DNA from: Alphaproteobacteria bacterium
Lineage (GTDB): Bacteria > Bacteroidota > Bacteroidia > Bacteroidales > FEN-979
Assembly (NCBI GenBank): GCA_009928665.1
Contig: SACF01000004.1
Span: 1-64,000, forward strand
Length of the DNA stretch: 64,000 nt
Direction of reading: 5' to 3'
A program made the position numbers and the translations under genes. Below, piece after piece: positions 18,105 through 26,993 of this stretch. Under the pieces are notes generated by a model. That model was not told the DNA's origin, ran no database searches, and worked only from the letters and a program-made list of their open reading frames with translations. Positions within the stretch are counted from its first letter, which is position 1; every line of letters starts with the position of its first letter.

Positions 18105-19094
18105 TCAGTAGGCCCATTTCACCCAGATGGATCCCCAGGTGAATCCTCCGCCAAATGCGGCAAGGATAAGATTATCTCCTTTTTTCAGTTTGGATTCCCA
18201 TTCCCAGAGGCAGAGGGGGATGGTGGCATCGGTAGTATTTCCGTACCGGTCGATGTTGATCATGACTTTTTCTTTTCCGATTCCCATCCGTCGTGCAGTG
18301 GCATCGATGATGCGCAGGTTGGCCTGATGGGGAACAAGGTACGCGATATCGGCCGGGGCCAGGTTATTCCGTTCCATGATCTCGGCGGAGACATCGGCCA
18401 TGCGGGTCACGGCGAATTTAAAAACGGGCTGTCCTTCCTGGTAGATATAGTGTTCGCGGGCATCGACGGTCTCGTGCGACGGCGGTTTCACGGAGCCGCC
18501 GGCTTTCATGTGGAGGTGAACCCGGCCCGATCCGTCGGTTCCGGTTATCGCATCCATGATCCCGATCTCTTCTTCGGTCGGTTCGAGCAGGAGGGCGCCG
18601 GCGGCGTCGCCGAACAGCACGCAGGTCTCGCGGTTGGTATAGTCGGTAATGGACGACATTTTATCGGCGCCCACCACGATAACCTTTCTGTACATCCCGG
18701 TTTCCACGTATTTGGATGCGGTGATGAGGGCGAAAAGCAATCCGGAGCAAGCCGCGTTCAGATCAAAACTAAAGGCGTTGCGCAGGCCGGCCTTATCGCT
18801 GATGATGTTCGCGGTGGCCGGGAACATCATATCCGGAGTCACGGTAGCGCAGATAAGAAGATCGATTTCTTCGGGACCGATTCCGGTCTTTTCAAGCAGG
18901 CCTTTAACAGCTTCAGCGCCCAGGTCAGAGGTGCCTAATCCCTCCCCTTTCAGAATATGTCGTTCACGGATTCCGGTGCGGGAAAGGATCCATTCGTCGG
19001 TGGTTTCCACCATTTTCTCCAGTTCTGCATTGGTCAGAATATAAGGAGGAACCCACCCGTGAATTCCTGATATCTTGGCTCTTAATTTTGACAT
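18105..19094 (-). CDS. fabH: 3-oxoacyl-ACP synthase III
   Basis: The 329-residue condensing enzyme starts fatty acid synthesis by joining acyl-CoA to malonyl-ACP. Catalytic Cys116 lies in [13 protein letters not shown], the His in [12 protein letters not shown] and the Asn in [10 protein letters not shown], completing the Cys-His-Asn triad. It starts 7 nt after plsX ends, in the yceD-rpmF-plsX-fabH order seen in many bacteria. Substrate preference (straight or branched starter) cannot be read off. Confidence 0.97.
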   Translation of the reverse strand: MSKLRAKISGIHGWVPPYILTNAELEKMVETTDEWILSRTGIRERHILKGEGLGTSDLGAEAVKGLLEKTGIGPEEIDLLICATVTPDMMFPATANIISDKAGLRNAFSFDLNAACSGLLFALITASKYVETGMYRKVIVVGADKMSSITDYTNRETCVLFGDAAGALLLEPTEEEIGIMDAITGTDGSGRVHLHMKAGGSVKPPSHETVDAREHYIYQEGQPVFKFAVTRMADVSAEIMERNNLAPADIAYLVPHQANLRIIDATARRMGIGKEKVMINIDRYGNTTDATIPLCLWEWESKLKKGDNLILAAFGGGFTWGSIWVKWAY

Positions 19095-19100
19095 GGTCGG

Positions 19101-20060
19101 TTACATATTGTTTGGAGAATAACGCTCCAGCGCATGTTTGATTTTCTGCGATAAACGGGCCTCATGTACCTCTTTGGTCATCAGGATCATGCGTCGGATC
19201 GCGTTGGCATTGGAGATACCATGACCCACAAGGACGGTAGAGTTGATCCCGAGGATGGGAGTTCCGCCGTAGTTCTCATAATTGAACCGGTCGAGGTAGC
19301 TGTCCCTGATCCCACGCTTGATCATAACCCGGTACATGGCTTCGACCTGTTTCAGGACGATGTTGCCGACAAAACCGTCGCAGACGATCACGTCGACGTT
19401 GTCGCGGAACAGTTCGCGTCCTTCAACATTGCCGACAAAATGATAATCCTTTGAGTCCTTCATCAACTGAAAAGCCGATTGGACTGTAAGGCTTCCTTTT
19501 TTCTCTTCGGAACCGATGTTGAGTAGTCCGACGCGGGGTTTCTTAATATGGAACACATGTTCGGCAAAGAGCGAACCAAGGATACCAAACTGGTACATGA
19601 CATCGGGTTTTGCATCCGGGTTGGTACCGACGTCGATCAGGACACTGGTGCCCCCGTTTTCCTTGGGAATATATGCCGTTGTAGCCGGCCGTATGATCCC
19701 CTGGACGGTATTGACCGTGTAGATGGCACCCACCATCATTGCGCCGCTGCTCCCGGCACCTGCAAAAGCATGTATCTCCTTATGTTTCAGCAATCTGAAA
19801 CCGACGGAAATACTTGAGTTGGGTTTATTGATCAGTGCTTTGGTAGGCTGTTCATCCATCTCGATCAAATCAGGCGCATCGACGATCTCAAAATTCCCGG
19901 GATCAACCTTTTCCTCCCGGAGAAAGGCATGAATGACTTCCCGGTCGCCGATCAAAACAATCTGATCCGATTCAGGGAGTTCCTTCCGGGCCAGAATGGC
20001 GCCATGCATGGTGGCTTTCGGAGCGAAGTCGCCCCCTAACACATCCAGACCGATTTTCAT
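19101..20060 (-). CDS. plsX: Phosphate acyltransferase PlsX
   Basis: The 319-residue enzyme converts acyl-ACP to acyl-phosphate, the first step of the PlsX/PlsY route to phosphatidic acid. It opens MKIGLDVLGGDFAPKATMHG and has VDAPDLIEMDEQPTKAL, FAGAGSSGAMMVGA and VCDGFVGNIVLK, all family signatures. It is flanked by rpmF (21 bp upstream) and fabH (6 bp downstream), linking phospholipid and fatty acid synthesis in one transcript. Confidence 0.97.
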   Translation of the reverse strand: MKIGLDVLGGDFAPKATMHGAILARKELPESDQIVLIGDREVIHAFLREEKVDPGNFEIVDAPDLIEMDEQPTKALINKPNSSISVGFRLLKHKEIHAFAGAGSSGAMMVGAIYTVNTVQGIIRPATTAYIPKENGGTSVLIDVGTNPDAKPDVMYQFGILGSLFAEHVFHIKKPRVGLLNIGSEEKKGSLTVQSAFQLMKDSKDYHFVGNVEGRELFRDNVDVIVCDGFVGNIVLKQVEAMYRVMIKRGIRDSYLDRFNYENYGGTPILGINSTVLVGHGISNANAIRRMILMTKEVHEARLSQKIKHALERYSPNNM

Positions 20061-20081
20061 TGATATCGATTTTGATTAGAA

Positions 20082-20267
20082 CTATTCCGCAGTAGCCTTC
20101 ACGATGGCCTGTTTTCCACGATAGTAACCGCATTCGGGGCAGACCCGGTGGTAGAGTACGGGAGCGCCGCAGTTGGAACAAACAATAGTGGTGCGGGCAA
20201 CAGCCTTGTCGTGGGTCCTTCTCTTGTCCCTGCGGGTGGTCGAAATTTTATGTTTCGGGTGTGGCAT
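20082..20267 (-). CDS. rpmF: 50S ribosomal protein L32
   Basis: The 61-residue basic protein begins MPHPKHKISTTRRDKRRTHD and carries two CxxC pairs (CSNCGAP and CPECGYY), so this is the zinc-binding form of L32. Its place between yceD and plsX is the common arrangement. Confidence 0.97.
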   Translation of the reverse strand: MPHPKHKISTTRRDKRRTHDKAVARTTIVCSNCGAPVLYHRVCPECGYYRGKQAIVKATAE

Positions 20268-20347
20268 AGGAAATATATTTACGATTTACAATTTATGATT
20301 TACGATTTAAGAATTATCTAATTGATTATTAATTAGCTTGTTGATAT
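20268..20347. repeat. Spacer with TTTACGATTTACAATTTA words inside the yceD-plsX operon
   Basis: Between yceD and rpmF the sequence repeats ATTTACGATTTACAATTTAT and GATTTACGATTTAAG. The same words occur at 25255-25290 and 55435-55450. Being inside an operon, this segment is transcribed. Confidence 0.6.
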
Positions 20348-20866
20348 TTACTGTTCCTTCAGTTTTTTAAGGGCATCCCAGCGGGGATCGGCCACGGGAT
20401 GACCGGTCAGCTCACGGAGTTTGTCCAGGATCGCAGGATTGCAGGTACTGACTCCCTGTTCGTCATCCGGGTGAACTTTACGCGCGGGCAACAACAAGTG
20501 AATGTACTCGTAGATAAAAGGCGCGAGATCTAACTGATGTAAAGACTCCGGAATGATCTGTACCTCATCGGTTTCCTCCTCAAAACGGTCACCCAGTTTA
20601 ATGATCAGCCGTTCCTCTCCCGCGACTTCGATATCGAGCGGATCCGCGCAACGATCACATCGAACAACCACATGACCTGCCAGGGTGAAATGAAGATCCA
20701 TCATTCGTTCCTCCTTCACCATCTTCACGGTTACCGATATCGCCCCATCACTGATCTCAGAATCTTCAGCAACTTCAAAGAACTTTGCTCCAACGTGGTA
20801 GTCGAACTGATGCGCTCCCGGCTTCAATCCATGAAACGCCAACGTGTATCTTTCCGGATAGTTCAC
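20348..20866 (-). CDS. yceD: YceD family protein (DUF177)
   Basis: The 172-residue protein has the DUF177 core with paired cysteines (VVRCDRCADPLDIEV) and the acidic FEEETDEVQIIPE stretch. Family members are co-conserved with rpmF and linked to 23S rRNA levels and L32 handling. The start is GTG at 20866, with GAGGAAGC just upstream as a possible ribosome-binding site; an in-frame TAA further up rules out a longer form. It heads the operon with rpmF, plsX and fabH. Confidence 0.9.
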   Translation of the reverse strand: MNYPERYTLAFHGLKPGAHQFDYHVGAKFFEVAEDSEISDGAISVTVKMVKEERMMDLHFTLAGHVVVRCDRCADPLDIEVAGEERLIIKLGDRFEEETDEVQIIPESLHQLDLAPFIYEYIHLLLPARKVHPDDEQGVSTCNPAILDKLRELTGHPVADPRWDALKKLKEQ

Positions 20867-20885
20867 CGCTTCCTCAAAAAGGCTG

Positions 20886-20917
20886 CAAAATTATAAATTA
20901 ATTTGGTGAATACCAAA
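20886..20917 (-). promoter_or_regulatory. Promoter of the yceD-rpmF-plsX-fabH operon
   Basis: TTTG (20914-20917) and TAATTTTG (20886-20893) are separated by 20 bp on the minus strand, a good Bacteroidota -33/-7 pair. The start would be near 20879, about 13 nt before the GTG. Confidence 0.6.
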
Positions 20918-20992
20918 AACCTGTTCCGATTCGGTACTACGAGGACCCGGATGAATTTTAGGTACTCCTCCTGCAAATCTGCCAATTATTGA

Positions 20993-21000
20993 TATGTTTG
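20993..21000 (+). promoter_or_regulatory. -7 element upstream of proline dehydrogenase
   Basis: TATGTTTG fits TAnnTTTG and predicts a start near 21007, about 35 nt before the ATG. No TTTG is found at the expected -33 position. Confidence 0.45.
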
Positions 21001-21040
21001 CATATAAAAACAGAAACACCTGCACCAAAACCTGCAAACT

Positions 21041-21952
21041 ATGTTCAACAGGATTATAACCGGAATGCTGCCCCTGATGCCCAAAAAACTGGTCTGGATT
21101 TTTTCCCGGAAATACATTGCCGGGGAGACCATCGAAGATGCCATCAGGGTTTGCCGGTCGCTTCAGGCCCGGGGAATCAAGGCCACCATCGACCTGCTGG
21201 GTGAGTTCATTACCGAACTTGCGCAGGCAGAAGAAAACAAGAAGGCTTATTTAGCCATCATCGAGCGTATTGAAACGGAGAACCTCGACGCCAACTACTC
21301 ACTTAAACCGACCAGTTTCGGGTTGCTGATCGACCCGGAGGTATGTTACCGCAATGTTCGTGAGATCGTGGCAAAAGCGGCCGAAAACGGGAATTTTGTT
21401 CGGATCGACATGGAGGACTCCCAATGCACCGACCTGGAGATTCAGTTGTTCAGAAGACTTCTTCCTGAATTTCCCGGACACGTCGGACTGGTCATACAGG
21501 CATATCTGAGACGGACCCTGCAGGATCTGCGCAACCTGACCGACCTGAACAGTGCGGAACATCCGGTCAATATCCGGTTATGCAAAGGGATCTACATCGA
21601 GCCTGAAGCGATAGCCTATAAAAAGTACGAGGAGATCAACCAGCATTACCTCGAGGATCTTGAATATATCTTTCAGCAGGGATTCTATCCCGGAATCGCA
21701 ACCCACGACCAGCCTCTTGTCGACGGCGCCTGCAAGCTGATCGAGAAGTACCGGGTACCGAAAAACCGTTATGAGTTCCAGATGTTATACGGTGTGACGC
21801 CTGAACTGAGGGCTTCGGTCGTTGCCAAAGGCCACACCATGCGGGTGTATGTTCCGTTCGGCAAGGATTGGTTTGGCTACTCCACACGCCGGCTTAAAGA
21901 AAATCCCAAAATTGCAAGCCATATTATAAAAGCGTTGTTTGTAAGGGGATAG
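21041..21952 (+). CDS. Proline dehydrogenase (PRODH, monofunctional)
   Basis: The 303-residue protein is a PutA-type PRODH barrel that oxidises L-proline to pyrroline-5-carboxylate with FAD. Signatures are FVRIDMEDSQCTD, VIQAYLRRTLQDL, RLCKGIYIEPE, ATHDQPLV, YEFQMLYGV and the closing VYVPFGKDWFGYSTRRLKEN, which holds the substrate-binding arginines. It lacks the P5C dehydrogenase domain, so that step needs another gene. Its stop is only 12 nt from that of the convergent multi-domain oxidoreductase, and no terminator is seen between them. Confidence 0.94.
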   Translation: MFNRIITGMLPLMPKKLVWIFSRKYIAGETIEDAIRVCRSLQARGIKATIDLLGEFITELAQAEENKKAYLAIIERIETENLDANYSLKPTSFGLLIDPEVCYRNVREIVAKAAENGNFVRIDMEDSQCTDLEIQLFRRLLPEFPGHVGLVIQAYLRRTLQDLRNLTDLNSAEHPVNIRLCKGIYIEPEAIAYKKYEEINQHYLEDLEYIFQQGFYPGIATHDQPLVDGACKLIEKYRVPKNRYEFQMLYGVTPELRASVVAKGHTMRVYVPFGKDWFGYSTRRLKENPKIASHIIKALFVRG

Positions 21953-21964
21953 ACAATTTGTAAA

Positions 21965-24900
21965 TTATTTAAAGGCTTTTTCCAGCATCCCGTCGCCGGA
22001 GCGTTTCAGTCGGTCGAAATACGCGGGAACCTCTTTGCCCGTCAGTTTGTCAACGTACAATTTCGCAAGGTACTGACCGAGCATGAAACCCTGGCCGCGC
22101 ATTCCCAAAAAGAGGCCCAGTTCAGGATCGATGATCATGCGGGGTTCCACGTAGTATCCGGCCCATACGGCCTGGAATCCTACAGAGGAGAGTTCGGGGA
22201 TCCAATCGGTGAAGATTTCAGAAGCGATCTCAACGAAATCCTGTGAATTGATCTTGATATTTTTATCGGCCTCCATCGGTTCTATTGCCGGTGAGGCGCA
22301 ACCAATGATCTGTCCGGTCTCAGCAAGTTGTTGCCCGTAAACCGCAACAAATCCCTTGTACCTGCGGCGATCAATGAGCATGTCGAGCGGTCCTCCGTTT
22401 TTACCAAGCATCGGCAGTCGGCGGGTGATAAAGGCCTGGTGTTTAACAGGATAGAGGCCTGTTTCGATCCCGAGTTGTTTTGCAAAATGGTTTCCCTCAG
22501 GACCCAGCGCATTGATGAAAATCTCACATTCATAGGTCACGTATTCATGTTGATGGTTCCGGACTAACACCAGATAGGATCCGCCCTCTCTTTTTACATC
22601 GATGAGCCGGCAATCCTCTTCCACCCTGCCGCCTTTATCCAGTCCGATCCGACGGATCAGATCGATGACCCTGCCGGGTGTGGCCTGCCAGCAATCGTGC
22701 GTAATCAGCGCCGCCTGGTAAGTCGTCAGCGAAGGATTGATCCGGGGAGAGATCTCCCTGACGAAATCTTTGGGTTCAACCATGTAAGCATCGGACCATG
22801 ACATCGAATCGACCAGCGCCCGGTACATGGTATCATCGTGCGCAAAGGTCACGTAACGGGTCGGATGGTAGTCGATGTTGTGGATCTTTTGCAAATCTTT
22901 AAAGATTTCATGGTTGTGCACCGCAATGTCCGACAGTTCGGGGAGGGAGAAATTGGGTCGGCCTCCGGCAATGTTGCGCCAGGATGCGCCCCGGCCGGAG
23001 TTGAGCAGTACGCATTCCATCCCGGCCTCACTGAGGTACCGGAACAGGGCGCTGCCCGTGATGCCGCCTCCGGCCACAACCGATTTTACCTTTATCCTCC
23101 CGGGATGGGTTTCAGCCTTGCCTGTGATGACCGTTTCGTGCACGGTTCTCGGGTAGAGTTCACCCATGGAGATCTGATTCGAGAGCGGCCCCCGCGGGGT
23201 GGGTTCTCCTACAATGCTGATCCCGCTTCCGCGAAGCGTCGTCTTCAGGCGGCGGATGCACCGTTTGCCACGGCAGGCGCCCATTCCCAGCCGGGTGGTG
23301 TGCTTGATTTCGTCGACAGAGATGAATTTGCGATCACCGATGGTGTCGAGGATCTCCTCCAGGGTCACATCGTCACAATGGCACACGTAGGTCGCGACTT
23401 TTTCTTCCTGATGATAGGGTTTAAACGCAATCGGTTGCGGGTAGCGGTCCTTGAGAATAAATCCCCGCACCTCGCTGAGGCCCGTGCCGTGAATTGTAAG
23501 CGAACGCACCCGGGCAATATTTGTTTTATTGGGTTTCGTGAGTACTTTTTCTACAACACCTTCTCCAAGGATCGTTCCCTGATTATCGACCAGAAAACAT
23601 TCGGCCGGCGCTGCAACTTCATATTCAATGGGTAGAAAGAGCCAGTCTTTAGCGAGGTTATATCCAAAAATCGCAAGTCCCGGGCACTGGTACACGCAAT
23701 CCATACACCCGATGCATTTTGTGAAGTCGATTTCGGGAACCGTGCTGGTCGATGTTTTGGTGATGGCGCCATGAGGGCATGAGAATGCGCACGGATTGCA
23801 GGCAAAACCGTACAGGCAGTCGATCATTACGAAACCTTTCTGGTTCATCCGTTCGGGGGTGGGACGAAAGGGTTCGGGGATGACGCGCACAGGATGTTGT
23901 TGCGAATCGATATACTCTTTGGAAAGGGACAGATAGGTGTCATAATCGAATGAAGCGCCCATCTCCTGAAGGACGTCGAAGGCGGCTTGTCTTCCCCGCA
24001 GCACGGCGCTGGTGCCCTCCCCGATCCGGATGGCATCGCCGGCGCCGAAACAATGACGTCCGAAAATTTCGTTCCCCTTGATCAGCAACTGATCATCCTG
24101 AACCAGCCCGGTGCAGATATTGATGGCATCGATGCCGTCGATGATTTTTTCGGTTCCGGGAACCGGTTTGAAATTCACGCATTCGGCAACGACCGCCCCG
24201 GTTATCCCGTCGTGGTTCTCGTTGGGGATGGCTTTTAAAAGTATGTGTGAAGTAAGGATGGGGATACCCAGGCGTCTTACCCTGTTGGCCTGGACCGGGA
24301 ATCCGCCTTCGGAGGGCAGGGCTTCGAGGATGGCTTTTACCCGGGCTCCCGCCTGCATAAGCTGATACGATGTAAGATAACCGATATTCCCGGCCCCGAC
24401 GGTCAGAACATTTTTCCCGAGGAGGGTCAATTCGTTGTTCATCATCTTCTGAACCACGGCTGCGGTGAAAACGCCCGGCAGATCATCGTTTTCGAATGTC
24501 GGCATGAAGGGGACCGCACCTGTGGCGACGATGAGGTACGCAGCATCGACAAAATAAATCTCTTCGGTCCGGATATTTTTCACAGCGATGCGACCACCCT
24601 CAAGAATATCCCACACGGTGGAATTCAGGAAAATGCCTTCGTGATCGTCGCCTGCGAGGGTTTTGGCGATGTCGAATCCACGCATTCCTCCGAATTTCTG
24701 TTCCTTTTCAAAAAAGAAAAATTGGTGCGTCTGCATCAGGAATTGCCCGCCAATCTTATCGTTGTTATCAATTACAAGATTTGATACATGGTGTTTGTTC
24801 AGCTCTTCACGGGCAGCCAGACCGGCAGGCCCGGCTCCGATGATGGCCACCGTGGTTTTGAAAACCCGGTGGGGTTGATCCTTGCTCACGGAGGTGCGAT

Positions 24901-25198
24901 AGGGTGCATAATCGTGTGGGATCTCTTTAACCTCTTTGATTCCATCGATCCGCGTGATACAGATCCGCTTTATCTGCCCGTCGACCAACATTTCGCAGGC
25001 GCCGCATTTCCCGATTCCACATTCCAGGCTTCGCTCTCGGTTTGAAAGACTGTGGCTGTGAACCGGAAACCCGGCCTGGTGAAGGGCCGCTGCAATGGTA
25101 AACCCTTTATCACCGGTTATTTCATGTCCCTGGTAGTTGAATGTCGATTGTTCCTGTTGCGTGATCTCAATGATCGGATGCTTCGTGATTTTATACAT
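21965..25198 (-). CDS. Single-chain HcnABC-like amino acid oxidoreductase fusion
   Basis: The 1,077-residue protein strings together modules that are usually separate subunits. Residues 1-100 are a 2Fe-2S domain (Cys60, Cys65, Cys68, Cys80 in ECGIGKCGACEM). About 108-460 is a pyridine nucleotide-disulfide type FAD domain (VAIIGAGPAGLAAREEL). About 470-530 is a two-cluster ferredoxin segment (CNPCAFSCPHGA, CIGCMDCVYQCPG). About 610-680 is a BFD-like 2Fe-2S domain (VCHCDDVTLEEIL, GACRGKRCIRRL). About 700-1075 is a DAO flavoprotein (VVAGGGITGSALFRYLSE). HcnA, HcnB and HcnC, and dye-linked proline or opine dehydrogenases, use the same parts. The substrate is likely a small amino or imino acid; the convergent proline dehydrogenase hints at proline or hydroxyproline. 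Confidence 0.88.
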   Translation of the reverse strand: MYKITKHPIIEITQQEQSTFNYQGHEITGDKGFTIAAALHQAGFPVHSHSLSNRERSLECGIGKCGACEMLVDGQIKRICITRIDGIKEVKEIPHDYAPYRTSVSKDQPHRVFKTTVAIIGAGPAGLAAREELNKHHVSNLVIDNNDKIGGQFLMQTHQFFFFEKEQKFGGMRGFDIAKTLAGDDHEGIFLNSTVWDILEGGRIAVKNIRTEEIYFVDAAYLIVATGAVPFMPTFENDDLPGVFTAAVVQKMMNNELTLLGKNVLTVGAGNIGYLTSYQLMQAGARVKAILEALPSEGGFPVQANRVRRLGIPILTSHILLKAIPNENHDGITGAVVAECVNFKPVPGTEKIIDGIDAINICTGLVQDDQLLIKGNEIFGRHCFGAGDAIRIGEGTSAVLRGRQAAFDVLQEMGASFDYDTYLSLSKEYIDSQQHPVRVIPEPFRPTPERMNQKGFVMIDCLYGFACNPCAFSCPHGAITKTSTSTVPEIDFTKCIGCMDCVYQCPGLAIFGYNLAKDWLFLPIEYEVAAPAECFLVDNQGTILGEGVVEKVLTKPNKTNIARVRSLTIHGTGLSEVRGFILKDRYPQPIAFKPYHQEEKVATYVCHCDDVTLEEILDTIGDRKFISVDEIKHTTRLGMGACRGKRCIRRLKTTLRGSGISIVGEPTPRGPLSNQISMGELYPRTVHETVITGKAETHPGRIKVKSVVAGGGITGSALFRYLSEAGMECVLLNSGRGASWRNIAGGRPNFSLPELSDIAVHNHEIFKDLQKIHNIDYHPTRYVTFAHDDTMYRALVDSMSWSDAYMVEPKDFVREISPRINPSLTTYQAALITHDCWQATPGRVIDLIRRIGLDKGGRVEEDCRLIDVKREGGSYLVLVRNHQHEYVTYECEIFINALGPEGNHFAKQLGIETGLYPVKHQAFITRRLPMLGKNGGPLDMLIDRRRYKGFVAVYGQQLAETGQIIGCASPAIEPMEADKNIKINSQDFVEIASEIFTDWIPELSSVGFQAVWAGYYVEPRMIIDPELGLFLGMRGQGFMLGQYLAKLYVDKLTGKEVPAYFDRLKRSGDGMLEKAFK

Positions 25199-25396
25199 GG
25201 TGGGTGGTCTTGTTTCGTCAGTACCGGTTTAGAGGCTATTTAAAATTTACGATTGAACATGATTTACGATTTACGATTGCACGTTCGATTTCGAATTAAC
25301 AGTTATAATCCTATGGAATGATCTTATTTTTTTCCGGGTGCAAAAATAGACAAATTCCCATTTCAAAATCAGATTAACTGTTAATAAATTCACAAT
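25199..25396 (-). promoter_or_regulatory. Leader and promoter region of the oxidoreductase fusion gene
   Basis: TATTTTTG on the minus strand (25341-25348) fits the -7 element; a TTTG lies only about 15 bp further up, so the -33 box is doubtful. The inferred leader of about 135 nt contains GATTTACGATTTACGATTGC words (25255-25290), the same family seen before rpmF. Confidence 0.4.
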
Positions 25397-26338
25397 TCAG
25401 AGTGAGACGAAAAAGCCCACCGATATAAGGTTTTCGATCTGCAGGGCGGAGCTGACTTCCCGTTCATAGTAGAGCCGGGTCTGGATGGAAGTTTTAAGGA
25501 ATCTGGTGATTCTGACTGCAAGCAGGCTTTTCAGCGTCATGTCGACCGGTTGATGGTAATCTTTAAACAACAGCAAGTCGCAGTCCCAATGAAACCGGGT
25601 CAGGAAGGCCTTGTCGATAAGCAGGTGAAAGGTCAATCCATATTCGAAGCGGTAGTCCTGATCCATGGAGACTCCGAAACAGGATTCTCTTCCGGGTTGG
25701 CTGAAGATTTTTTTATTGCGGACATAGGTCAGTTTTGCCGCACTTATGCCGACATCGACTTTTACTGCCTCGCGGAGGTTCCATCCCAGTCCGCCTGAAA
25801 AGATCCATAACAGCGGTGTGAGAAAGGAGGCCGACAGATAGCGATCGACCCCGGCTGACCCAGCGACATAATCGTAACAGTTGAAGAACCGGGTCGACAG
25901 GTTGGAAAGGACAATTAACTGTAAAGATTTGGATAACTTTAATTCGAGGCGGGTATCGAGGGTATTTTCATCCGGCTGAAATCGGGTAATGCTGTCGAAA
26001 AAGATCTGAAACCCGAGGTCGTGGGAGAGCAAATGGGTGACGCGGAAGGCGCTGCCGGTGTTGAGTTGAATCCTGTATTTCAGTTGCTGCTGCAGAAACA
26101 GGTTATTCGTGTTTGGATCCTGTTGCCAGTTTTGCAAAAACAGACCTGAAAAATTGATCCTGTAGGAGAGATCCTGATAGCAGGAGAACCGCACCAGGGA
26201 TGTGCCGGCGGGAGCCAGGGAGCTGAGCGGGAGCAGGACCAGGGTATCGTTCCAGAGCAAATTCTGACCGCGACTTTCCGCGGGCGTCATGCAACAACCC
26301 ATAACCCAAATCCAGCCGATCCATATCGCCCCGCGCAC
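25397..26338 (-). CDS. Outer-membrane beta-barrel protein, DUF3078-like
   Basis: The 313-residue protein has a short hydrophobic N-terminus (IWIGWIWVMGCCM) and then alternating polar/aromatic strands typical of outer-membrane barrels, such as LKYRIQLNTGSAFRVTH and LQLIVLSNLSTRFFNCYDY, ending in LISVGFFVSL. Size and pattern suggest the Bacteroidota DUF3078 group, whose function is unknown; I am not certain of the family. The start is GTG at 26338. It lies 43 bp after the lipoprotein gene upstream and may share its transcript. Confidence 0.6.
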   Translation of the reverse strand: MRGAIWIGWIWVMGCCMTPAESRGQNLLWNDTLVLLPLSSLAPAGTSLVRFSCYQDLSYRINFSGLFLQNWQQDPNTNNLFLQQQLKYRIQLNTGSAFRVTHLLSHDLGFQIFFDSITRFQPDENTLDTRLELKLSKSLQLIVLSNLSTRFFNCYDYVAGSAGVDRYLSASFLTPLLWIFSGGLGWNLREAVKVDVGISAAKLTYVRNKKIFSQPGRESCFGVSMDQDYRFEYGLTFHLLIDKAFLTRFHWDCDLLLFKDYHQPVDMTLKSLLAVRITRFLKTSIQTRLYYEREVSSALQIENLISVGFFVSL

Positions 26339-26381
26339 GCCGTTTGTTTTTTAAGGAATTCATGAACTTTTATTGTGGTAA

Positions 26382-26993
26382 TCAGCGGATTTTAAGACTG
26401 TTTCCCGATGTCAGATTCCATTCCTTTTGCATGTCCATGTTCAGGAGGATCATCCGGATGGTTGCCGTTTTGTTTTCTCCGGCTGCCTTTTCAAGATCAA
26501 AAAGGCGGTAATTATATTTTCCAAGAAATTTCGCCCAGATCACGACCAGTGTAAAATCGACCTTTGCGGTCGGGTCAACAGGCCCTTTATCGGGGCCAAA
26601 AGGGACGATCAGGCGGGTGATCTGATCCAGGGTGATCTGATCGGTCGAGAGGTAATTTGAATCTGCATGAAGGCTTCTGATTGCTTCCGATCCCGCCCAT
26701 TGGCATTTGGCGGTGTCCCGATCGATCCATTTTCCGTCACGGTCGAAAAGCATGTGGCTGAGGAGATTTTTTCTGATCTCTGGCCGGACCAGGGCAGAAC
26801 GATAGGCTGACGAATCGCGGAACATATAAAGGTCATGCACCGGAAACTGGTTTTTCTGAAGGAATACGATGAGCGATTCCGGGGTTTCCGTTCCGGGCTG
26901 GGTGATGTCATATTTCAGATTCATATAACTTTTGCACCCTTCCTGCATAGCCGGGATCAGGAACAGGAGCAGGATTCGGGCGATGGTTTTCAT
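26382..26993 (-). CDS. Hypothetical lipoprotein
   Basis: The 203-residue protein begins MKTIARILLLFLIPAMQEGC, a signal peptide ending in a lipobox-like Cys20, so it is probably lipid-anchored. The rest (LIVFLQKNQFPVHDLYMF, PTAKVDFTLVVIWAKFLGKYN) gives an alpha/beta impression somewhat like thioredoxin-fold envelope proteins, but without a CxxC. I do not recognise the family. It is followed by the barrel protein on the same strand. Confidence 0.65.
   Translation of the reverse strand: MKTIARILLLFLIPAMQEGCKSYMNLKYDITQPGTETPESLIVFLQKNQFPVHDLYMFRDSSAYRSALVRPEIRKNLLSHMLFDRDGKWIDRDTAKCQWAGSEAIRSLHADSNYLSTDQITLDQITRLIVPFGPDKGPVDPTAKVDFTLVVIWAKFLGKYNYRLFDLEKAAGENKTATIRMILLNMDMQKEWNLTSGNSLKIR

Noticed and set aside
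17658..18938. 426-codon open frame on the plus strand across the acyl-CoA ligase and fabH
   Set aside because: It is antisense to two certain genes, shows no family motifs and has biased composition expected of a shadow frame.
22838..23635. 265-codon plus-strand frame inside the oxidoreductase fusion gene
   Set aside because: No recognisable domain, and the opposite strand carries clear iron-sulfur and FAD motifs in frame.
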